From Micromonospora lupini str. Lupac 08 (GTDB taxonomy: Bacteria; Actinomycetota; Actinomycetes; Mycobacteriales; Micromonosporaceae), in NCBI RefSeq assembly GCF_000297395.2, contig NZ_HF570108.1:3551297-3615296 (forward strand): a stretch of DNA of 64,000 bases. The letters run 5' to 3'. A program made the position numbers and the translations under genes. The notes beneath the pieces were generated by a model. It had not been told where the DNA came from. It worked only from the letters and a program-made list of their open reading frames with translations, and did no database searches. The stretch's first letter is position 1. Each line of letters starts with the position of its first letter. Positions 58,256-64,000 of the stretch are shown one piece after another.

Positions 58256-59589
58256 CCCTGGCGGTCTGCGCGGACGTCGGCTCCACGTACACCAAGGCGG
58301 CCGTGGTGGACCTGACCGCCGGTGTCCTCGTCGGCGCGGCGGCCGCGCCCACCACGGTGGGCAGCGACGTGCTGCACGGCCTGGACGCGGCCGTCGCGGC
58401 GGCCACCGCCGGGCTCGGGGTCCGCGACGTGCCGTGGTACGTCTGCTCGTCGGCCGGCGGTGGGCTGCGGCTGGCCGTGCTCGGCTACGAGGCCCTCGTC
58501 ACCGCGCAGGCCGGCCGGCGGGTCGGGTTGTCCGCCGGCGCGCACGTGGTGCACGTCGCGGCCGGGCGGCTCGGCGCGGCCGACCTGACGGCGTTGCGGG
58601 CGGCCCGGCCGGACGTGGTGCTGCTCGTCGGCGGCACCGACGGCGGTGACGCCGACACGATCACCCACAACGCGACCCGCCTGGCGCGTGCCCGCTGGCG
58701 GGTACCTGTCGTCCTGGCCGGCAACACCGACGTGCGCGCGGAGCTGACCGGGCTGCTGGAGGCCGCCGGGGTGCCGGTCACCGGAGCGGACAACGTGCTG
58801 CCGCGCATCGGGGTGCTCGCCCCGGCGTCGGCGCGCGCCGCCATCCGCGCGGTGTTCCTGCGCCACGTCATCGGCGGCAAACGACTGTCGAAGGGCGCCC
58901 GGTTCGCGCGGCTGGTGCGGGCCGCCACGCCCGACGCGGTCCTCACCGGCGTGGAGGTGCTCGCCGACACCCTCGGCGGGGACCTCGCCGTCGTCGACGT
59001 GGGTGGGGCCACCACCGACGTGTACTCGGTCCTCACGCCCGACGAGCGGGCCACCGGGCCGGGCCGGGAGGTCGCGGGCAGCCTGTGGCGGGCCCGCACC
59101 GTCGAGGGCGATCTGGGCATGCGGTGGAGCGCCCCCGGCGTCGTACGCGCCGCCGCCGAGGAGCGACTGCTCAGCCCCGACGAGGCCGACGACCTGACCG
59201 CCGCCGCCGACCGGCGGGCCGCCGACCCGGCGTTCCTGGCCGCCGACGACGCCGAACGGGCCGTGGACCGGCGCATCGCCACCCTCGCGGCGACTGTCGC
59301 GCTGCGCCGGCACGCCCGGGGCGCCGCCACCGGGGAGCGGGCCGGGCGGGACCTGCGCGACGTGCGGCTGCTGGTGGGCTCCGGTGGGGTGCTGCGACAC
59401 GCCTCCGGCCCGGCGTCCGGGCAGGTCCTGGCGGCGGTCCTGGCCGATCACGCGGGCGGGTGGGCGCTGCCGCGCGCCGCCCGCGCGGTCGTCGACGTCG
59501 ACTACGTGCTGGCCGCCGGTGGGCTGCTCGCCGAGGAGCACCGGAGCGCCGCGGGGGCGCTGCTGCGCCACCATCTGGGCACGCAGTGA
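58252..59589 (+). CDS. MutL/GlmL-like ATPase, probable B12-aminomutase repair factor
   Basis: 445 residues from GTG overlapping the kal stop (GTGA). Two actin-like ATPase phosphate loops: AVCADVGSTYTKAAVVDL at the start and LAVVDVGGATTDVYSV near residue 245. VVLLVGGTDGGDADTITHNA and VLPRIGVL are MutL (glutamate mutase L) signatures, and it equals KamB of clostridial lysine clusters. Such proteins release damaged cobalamin from B12 mutases using ATP. The MutS/KamC-type small partner was not seen. Last gene of the operon. Confidence 0.88.
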   Translation: MTLAVCADVGSTYTKAAVVDLTAGVLVGAAAAPTTVGSDVLHGLDAAVAAATAGLGVRDVPWYVCSSAGGGLRLAVLGYEALVTAQAGRRVGLSAGAHVVHVAAGRLGAADLTALRAARPDVVLLVGGTDGGDADTITHNATRLARARWRVPVVLAGNTDVRAELTGLLEAAGVPVTGADNVLPRIGVLAPASARAAIRAVFLRHVIGGKRLSKGARFARLVRAATPDAVLTGVEVLADTLGGDLAVVDVGGATTDVYSVLTPDERATGPGREVAGSLWRARTVEGDLGMRWSAPGVVRAAAEERLLSPDEADDLTAAADRRAADPAFLAADDAERAVDRRIATLAATVALRRHARGAATGERAGRDLRDVRLLVGSGGVLRHASGPASGQVLAAVLADHAGGWALPRAARAVVDVDYVLAAGGLLAEEHRSAAGALLRHHLGTQ

Positions 59590-60072
59590 GACACGCCGAC
59601 CCGACACGCCGTGGCGCAACACACGACAGGCCGGGGGTGGGTTGACAGGAGACGGGGTGCAGCACGTACCGTCTTTGAGTCCTACCACGGGAAGCGGCTG
59701 TTGTTCGCTTCGTCCCTTCGTCCGCTGGCCGAGCGACATTTTTGAGCGTCATCGTCGCGGCGGCCAGGTCCAGCGGGCGGGGGTCGGCGGGGCGGCGCGA
59801 ACCGGTCGCGGTTACCGGTGTACGGGCAGGGTGAGGTGCACGGCCAGTAGACAACGGCCCGGCGGGGGCAGCCAGTCAACCGCCTGGTCGGTCCGAAGGT
59901 CGGCGTGCCCCATCCTCGCCGCACCGGCCGGGGAGGGCCTGGGAGCATCGGGGCGCGGCGCGAGCCGCGCCCCGATTTCATGCCCGCCGGGTGGTGTGTC
60001 CCCGGCAGCCCGACGCGGTCGAGGTGCCCGCCGGCCAGGTAGCCTTCGCCAGGTGATCGAGGAAACGCTGCG
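59590..60072 (+). ncRNA. gene-free 483 bp with promoter-like and terminator-like ends: candidate small RNA
   Basis: After the MutL-like gene: TTGACA (59642-59647), 19 bp, TACCGT (59667-59672), i.e. a promoter-like pair just off optimal spacing. About 300 nt later is a perfect 13-bp hairpin, 59947-59959 with 59964-59976, closed by a GCGA tetraloop and followed by TTTCAT. No coding frame in between is convincing, and no known RNA family (RNase P, tmRNA, 6C, SRP) was recognised. It could be an independent RNA or only the 3' region of the kam operon. Transcript limits would be about 59680 to 59985. Confidence 0.35.
59947..59976 (+). terminator. 13-bp hairpin with GNRA loop upstream of lnt
   Basis: ATCGGGGCGCGGC pairs with GCCGCGCCCCGAT across GCGA; three T follow within the next bases. 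Separates whatever precedes from the lnt operon. Confidence 0.8.
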
Positions 60073-61695
60073 GTGACGACGCTGGACCGGGACGAGACCC
60101 AGGCCCCGGCGGCCCCACCGAACCCGGCCGCCGCCGCCGGGCGGCCGCTGCCGCTGCGGGTCGCCGCGCCGATGGCCGTCGCCGCCGGGCTGGCCCTGCT
60201 GCTGGCGTTCCCGCCGTACGGGGTGTGGCCGCTCGCGCCCGTCGGCGTGGCGCTGCTGGCCGCCGCCGCGCACCGGCGACGGTTGCGCGCCGGCGCCGGC
60301 GTGGGCTTCCTCACCGGGGTGGCCCTGTTCGCGCCGCTGCTGGCCTGGACGAACCTGCACACCGGTTACCTGCCGTGGGCGCTGCTGTCGCTGCTGCAGG
60401 CCGGCTACCTGGCGCTGCTCGGCGCCGCCACCGCCTGGGTGTCACCGCTGGCCGACCGTGGCCGCTGGCAGTGGCCGGCGCTGACCGGCCTGCTGTGGGT
60501 CGGGCAGGAGGCGCTGCGCGACCGCACCCCCTTCGGCGGGTTCCCGTGGGGCCGACTCGCGTTCACCCAGGACGACTCGCCGCTGCTGCGCCTGGCCGCG
60601 CTCGGCGGCGCGCCACTTGTCACCTTCGCCGTGGCCCTCGCCGGTGGCCTGCTCGTCACCGCCGTCTGGCGGGGCTGGGCGGCCCGCCGCGCCGCCCGGC
60701 CCGAGTGGTGGCTGGCGGTGGCCGTACCGGCCGCCGTGGCCGTGGCGGTGGGCGCGGTGAGCCTGCTGACACCCGTCGCCGCCGCCGGCGGCGGCAAGGC
60801 CGTCACCGTGGCGATCGTGCAGGGCAACGTGCCGCGTCTCGGGCTGGACTTCAACGCCCAACGCCAGGCGGTGCTCAACAACCACGTCGACGCCACCCTG
60901 GAGCTGGCCGCGCGGGTCGCCTCCGGCGCGCAACGCCAACCCGACCTGGTGGTGTGGCCGGAGAACTCCAGCGACATCGACCCGCTGCGCAACCCCACCG
61001 CCGGCGCCCGCATCTCGCAGGCCGCCGACGCGATCCGCGCGCCGATCCTGGTCGGCGCCGTACTGCTCGGCCCCGGTCCCGGTCAGGTCCGCAACGCGGG
61101 CATCCTGTGGCGACCCGACACCGGCGCGGACATGGCGCAGCTGTACACGAAACGCCATCCGGTGCCGTTCGCCGAGTACGTGCCGCTGCGCGACGTCGCC
61201 CGCATGGTCAGCGACCAGGTCGACCTGATCCGCAGCGACTTCGTGCCCGGCAGCACCCCGGGCGTGGTACGCGCCGGCCCGGCGGTGCTCGGCGACGTCA
61301 TCTGCTTCGAGGTCGCCTACGACGAGGTGGTCCGCGACACCGTCACCGGCGGCGCGCAACTGCTCGTCGTGCAGACCAACAACGCCACCTTCAACGCGGC
61401 CGAGGCCCGCCAGCAGCTGGCCATGGTGCGGCTGCGGGCCGTGGAGCACGGCCGGCCGGCGTTGATGGCCTCCACGGTCGGGGTGTCCGGGTTCGTCGCC
61501 CCCGACGGGCGGGTAAGCGACGCCACCGGGTTCAACACCCGGGAGGTCGTGGTGCGGCAGCTCCGGCTCGACAGCGGGCGCACCCTCGCCACCCGCCTCG
61601 GCTGGTGGCCGGAGGTCGCCCTCGCCGGGCTGGCCGTGGCCGCCCTGGCCGGCGCCGGCGTGCTGCGCCGCCGCCAGCGGGTGGTCCCCGGATAG
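60073..61695 (+). CDS. lnt: apolipoprotein N-acyltransferase
   Basis: 540 residues from GTG with GAGGAAA upstream. About seven hydrophobic segments, then the external nitrilase domain with catalytic Glu297 (VWPENSSDIDP), Lys360 (YTKRHPVPFAEYVPLRD) and Cys411 (GDVICFEVAYDE). Adds the third acyl chain to the N-terminal Cys of lipoproteins in the membrane. A last TM helix and RRRQR tail end it. Followed 34 bp later by ppm, the usual actinobacterial pairing. Confidence 0.95.
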   Translation: MTTLDRDETQAPAAPPNPAAAAGRPLPLRVAAPMAVAAGLALLLAFPPYGVWPLAPVGVALLAAAAHRRRLRAGAGVGFLTGVALFAPLLAWTNLHTGYLPWALLSLLQAGYLALLGAATAWVSPLADRGRWQWPALTGLLWVGQEALRDRTPFGGFPWGRLAFTQDDSPLLRLAALGGAPLVTFAVALAGGLLVTAVWRGWAARRAARPEWWLAVAVPAAVAVAVGAVSLLTPVAAAGGGKAVTVAIVQGNVPRLGLDFNAQRQAVLNNHVDATLELAARVASGAQRQPDLVVWPENSSDIDPLRNPTAGARISQAADAIRAPILVGAVLLGPGPGQVRNAGILWRPDTGADMAQLYTKRHPVPFAEYVPLRDVARMVSDQVDLIRSDFVPGSTPGVVRAGPAVLGDVICFEVAYDEVVRDTVTGGAQLLVVQTNNATFNAAEARQQLAMVRLRAVEHGRPALMASTVGVSGFVAPDGRVSDATGFNTREVVVRQLRLDSGRTLATRLGWWPEVALAGLAVAALAGAGVLRRRQRVVPG

Positions 61696-61729
61696 CAGCA
61701 GCCGGTACGCCGGCGGGAGCGGAGGAACC

Positions 61730-62539
61730 GTGATCCAGGCGACCGATACGATCCGGCGTCCGGACGAGGTGCCCGGCGTGGGCCGCGTGCTGGTGGTGAT
61801 CCCCACCTACAACGAGGCCGCCAACATCGCGGCGATCGTCGGCCGGGTTCGCCGGGCCGCCCCCGCCGTGCAGATCCTCGTCGCCGACGACAACAGCCCC
61901 GACGGCACCGGCGCGATCGCCGACGCCCTCGCCGACGGCGACGCGCACGTGCAGGTGCTGCACCGCGAGGGCAAACAGGGCCTCGGCGCGGCGTACCTGG
62001 CCGGGTTCGGGTGGGCGCGTGAGCGCGGCTACCACGCGGTGGTGGAGATGGACGCCGACGGCTCACACGCCCCGGAGGACCTGCCGGCGCTGCTGGCCGC
62101 CGCCCGCGACGCCGACGTGGTGATCGGGTCCCGGTGGACCAGCGGCGCGCGGGTCCTGAACTGGCCGCTGCGGCGGCTGCTGCTGTCGCGCTGCGGCAAC
62201 CTGTACGCCCGTCTGGCGCTGGGCATGCCCGTGTCGGACGCCACCGGCGGGTACCGGGTGTACCGGATCAGCGCCCTGGACGCCATCGACCTGGGCTCGG
62301 TGTGCTCGCAGGGCTACTCGTTCCAGGTGGAGCTGTCGCGGCTCGCCCACCGGGCGGGGGTGCGGATCGTGGAGGTGCCGATCACGTTCGCCGAGCGGGA
62401 ACACGGCGACAGCAAGATGAGCCCGCGCATCGTCGCCGAGGCGCTGTGGCGGATCACCCGCTGGGGTGTGCAGGACCGGCGCCAAGCCGTACGCCGGGGC
62501 CTGCACGGCACCCCCACGGGTCAGGTGCGGTGGCCGTGA
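61730..62539 (+). CDS. ppm1: polyprenol monophosphomannose synthase (GT2)
   Basis: 269 residues from GTG with GGAGGAA. GT2 fold: RVLVVIPTYNEAANI, VADDNSPDGTGAIADALAD, EMDADGSHAPEDLPALL (DxD) and SRWTSGARVLNWPLRRLLLSR. Transfers mannose from GDP-Man to polyprenol phosphate on the cytosolic face, for protein O-mannosylation and glycolipids. The C-terminal membrane part is lacking, as in the separate Ppm form; it is supplied by Lnt in mycobacterial fusions. Coupled to lnt. Confidence 0.95.
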   Translation: MIQATDTIRRPDEVPGVGRVLVVIPTYNEAANIAAIVGRVRRAAPAVQILVADDNSPDGTGAIADALADGDAHVQVLHREGKQGLGAAYLAGFGWARERGYHAVVEMDADGSHAPEDLPALLAAARDADVVIGSRWTSGARVLNWPLRRLLLSRCGNLYARLALGMPVSDATGGYRVYRISALDAIDLGSVCSQGYSFQVELSRLAHRAGVRIVEVPITFAEREHGDSKMSPRIVAEALWRITRWGVQDRRQAVRRGLHGTPTGQVRWP

Positions 62540-62604
62540 GCGCGGCCGTGTCATGCTGGATGTGCGGTACGTGTCGGTGTGCCGCGGGATGGCGATGAGG
62601 TGAG

Positions 62605-63129
62605 ATGCGCCGAGGACTGAGGTTCGTGCCGGTCGCCCTGCTGCTGGCGGTGCTGCTGGAGTTGGCGGTGTTCGTCGGTGTGGGGCGGGCCGTGGGGTTC
62701 GGCGCGGCCGTGCTGCTGGTGTTCGCCGCGTCCCTGCTGGGGCTGGTGCTGCTGCGCCGCGAGGGGATGCGCGCCTGGCGGGGGTTCCGCGACGCCGCGC
62801 GGGCCGGGCAGCCACCGGGACGGCAGGTGACCGACGGGCTCGTCGGGTTGGCCGGTGCGCTGCTGCTGGCCGTGCCCGGCCTGGTCAGCGGTCTGGTCGG
62901 GTTGTTGCTGATGGTGCCGCCGCTGCGTCGACTGGCCCGCTCCGGGGTGCAACGCACCGCCGAGCGGCGGGTGTCGTCGATGGTCGCCGGTGACCTGTTC
63001 GGCCCCCGTACGGTGCGGGTGCGCCAGGGCGCGCCGCAGCCGCCGCCGCGTCCGGAGCCGGAGCAGCCGGTGGTCGTCGACGGCGGCCGGGCCATCGAGG
63101 GTGAGATCGTCGAACCGGGCCGCAACTGA
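62605..63129 (+). CDS. fxsA: FxsA-family membrane protein
   Basis: 174 residues from ATG. Hydrophobic helices RFVPVALLLAVLLELAVFVGVGRAVG, GAAVLLVFAASLLGLVLLRREG and LVGLAGALLLAVPGLVSGLVGLLLMVPPLRRLA carry the FxsA pattern. The C-terminus is a disordered Pro-rich tail (APQPPPRPEPEQP). FxsA is linked to phage F exclusion in E. coli; its role in actinomycetes is unknown. Third gene of the lnt group. Confidence 0.93.
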   Translation: MRRGLRFVPVALLLAVLLELAVFVGVGRAVGFGAAVLLVFAASLLGLVLLRREGMRAWRGFRDAARAGQPPGRQVTDGLVGLAGALLLAVPGLVSGLVGLLLMVPPLRRLARSGVQRTAERRVSSMVAGDLFGPRTVRVRQGAPQPPPRPEPEQPVVVDGGRAIEGEIVEPGRN

Positions 63130-63149
63130 ACCGACACGCACACACACGA

Positions 63150-63180
63150 CGGCGCCCCCGGGGAAACCCCGGGGGCGCCG
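63150..63180. terminator. 14-bp G/C hairpin between fxsA and rbpA
   Basis: 63150-63163 pairs perfectly with 63167-63180 around AAA. Convergent genes share it. Confidence 0.85.
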
Positions 63181-63196
63181 TGTCGTGCGGTGCGGC

Positions 63197-63538
63197 TCAG
63201 GCGCGGCCGCGGCGGGTCCGAACCTCCTGGAGGCGTTCGGCGAGGATGTCCTCGAGCTCGGCGATCGAGCGCCGCTCCAGCAGCATGTCCCAGTGGGTAC
63301 GCGGCGGCTTGGCCTTCTTCTGCTCCGGCTCGTTGCCGTCGACGAGTCGGGCGACGCTGCCGTCGAACTTGCATTCCCAGGTCGTCGGGACCTCGGCGTC
63401 GACGGCGAACGGCACCTCGAACTGGTGGCCCTTGGCACAGAGGTACTCGCGGGTCTGACGCGGCGCGAGCTCCGTGTTGCGGTCGGATTCGTAGCTGACC
63501 GCGCCCAGGCGGCTTCCGCGCAGCATACGCTCGCCCAT
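63197..63538 (-). CDS. rbpA: RNA polymerase-binding protein RbpA
   Basis: 113 residues from ATG with GAGGGGAAG. MGERMLRGSRLGAVSYESDRNTELAPRQTREYLCAKGHQFEVPFAVDAEVPTTWECKFDG: the core with two Cys of the rubredoxin-like zinc site (the second half has no pair of its own), followed by the sigma-interaction helix THWDMLLERRSIAELEDILAERLQEVR. Stabilises the RNA polymerase-principal sigma complex and open promoter; actinobacterial only. Convergent with fxsA, as in many actinomycetes. Confidence 0.96.
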   Translation of the reverse strand: MGERMLRGSRLGAVSYESDRNTELAPRQTREYLCAKGHQFEVPFAVDAEVPTTWECKFDGSVARLVDGNEPEQKKAKPPRTHWDMLLERRSIAELEDILAERLQEVRTRRGRA

Positions 63539-63579
63539 GATCGACTTCCCCTCGTTCGTGGTGCTGGTCTTCTGGGTGT

Positions 63580-63606
63580 AACGGTGGGTTCCCGTCGCCC
63601 CATTCC
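63580..63606 (-). promoter_or_regulatory. SigR-type promoter of rbpA
   Basis: Minus strand GGAAT (63602-63606), 19 bp, GTT (63580-63582), 42 bp before the ATG; it equals the SigR consensus GGAAT-N18-19-GTT. rbpA of Streptomyces coelicolor is a known SigR (thiol-oxidation) target. Confidence 0.75.
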
Positions 63607-63726
63607 CGCCCGAGGGCGTGAGGCGTCCACGGGTGAGCCGGACCCAAGGGTAGCCGGCCGAAACGATGACGCCACGTCGGTGGCGTGTTGCGACTGCCAC
63701 CGGGGATGTTAACCGCCCGAGCGCGG

Positions 63727-64000
63727 TCAAGGTTGCGCCGGTATCGCACCCTGATCGGAAGCACCCGCCGCAGCAGGGGCCGCGGCGCCCAGCCGCGCCA
63801 GCGCCAACGCCAGGTCGCTGACCTGGTCGCCGAGCTGCGCCACCCGCCGCTGTGCCAGGTCACGGTCGGCCTCGGCGGCGTCGAGACGTACCGTCAGGGC
63901 GGCGAGCCGGCCCTCGGCGGTGGCCGCGGCCTGCCGGGCGGCGGTCAGGTCGGCGGCGAGGGCGTCGCGCTGCGCGGCGGTGGCGGTCAGCTCCGCGCGC
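63727..64000 (-). CDS. C-terminal part of a coiled-coil protein (5' end outside window)
   Basis: An open frame runs from the window edge to a TGA at 63727-63729; about 90 residues are visible. They form a heptad-like Ala/Leu/Arg helix (AELTATAAQRDALAADLTAARQAAATAEGRLAALTVRLDAAEADRDLAQRRVAQLGDQVSDLALALARL) ending in an Ala/Gly/Pro tail. No motif identifies the protein; a cytoskeletal or scaffold role is only a guess. On the same strand as rbpA, 188 bp upstream of it, so it may precede rbpA but ends before its SigR promoter. Confidence 0.65.
   Translation of the reverse strand, partial: RAELTATAAQRDALAADLTAARQAAATAEGRLAALTVRLDAAEADRDLAQRRVAQLGDQVSDLALALARLGAAAPAAAGASDQGAIPAQP

Noticed and set aside
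59812..59913. 34-codon minus-strand frame beginning MGHADLRTDQAVDW upstream of lnt
   Set aside because: Weak ribosome site, no recognised family, and it lies in the candidate RNA region; not enough to call a gene.

Overview
The window is high-GC (visibly above 70 percent) actinobacterial chromosome. Dense genes, frequent GTG starts, ATGA/GTGA overlaps and the block lnt-ppm-fxsA with convergent rbpA point to Actinomycetota. The mix of secreted glycan hydrolases, an LPxTG-type surface protein and a NIT-domain kinase with a roadblock protein fits a soil actinomycete, probably Micromonosporaceae; the genus is inference. I saw no rRNA, tRNA, CRISPR array, insertion sequence or prophage.

Layout. 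1-2.8 kb: 3' end of an HSP90-like gene coupled to a TPR gene. 2.8-5.1 kb: secreted EEP-fold enzyme and GH10 xylanase. 5.4-10.8 kb: one giant gene for a single-chain acyl-CoA carboxylase (BC-BCCP-CT). 11.2-15.9 kb: three secreted proteins (metallophosphoesterase, phosphodiester glycosidase, LPITG surface protein). 16-26.5 kb, all minus strand: P450, XRE regulator, then a tight operon NIT kinase-roadblock-branched-chain-amino-acid-type ABC transporter-methyltransferase. 26.9-32.3 kb: membrane protein, GH81 beta-1,3-glucanase, MmcQ/YjbR and DUF1223 proteins. 32.5-41.3 kb: beta-propeller protein, small stress proteins, an ArsR-SRPBCC pair with two operator-like palindromes, a PEP-mutase-like enzyme followed by two tandem-repeat arrays, a 5'-3' exonuclease, a DUF4037 protein, and an MFS exporter divergent from an HxlR-peroxiredoxin fusion. 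41.3-51.3 kb: GH18 chitinase, M24 peptidase/acyl-CoA dehydrogenase pair, Lrp regulator, stress proteins, deacetylase, oxidoreductase/TetR pair, ECF sigma with a membrane partner. 51.4-59.6 kb: lysine aminomutase cluster. 60-64 kb: lipoprotein acylation and mannosylation genes, fxsA, rbpA and a partial coiled-coil gene.

The most notable system is the lysine cluster: kamA diverges from a translationally coupled operon kdd-amidohydrolase-kamD-kamE-kal-mutL-like. It encodes most of the lysine pathway known from fermenting anaerobes, plus a B12-mutase repair ATPase. The cleavage enzyme Kce is absent from the cluster, an amidohydrolase sits inside it, and kdd carries a +1 frameshift (extra G at about 53148), so kdd is either an error in the sequence or a broken gene.

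A second theme is regulation. The xylanase, beta-1,3-glucanase and chitinase genes share one core promoter (TTGACGGGG, 17-18 bp, TAnnnT) with a nearly fixed leader of about 95-100 nt. Each has a different operator-like element just downstream of its -10. Other readable control sites are a SigR-type promoter before rbpA, paired palindromes before the ArsR pair and an inverted repeat before the HxlR fusion.
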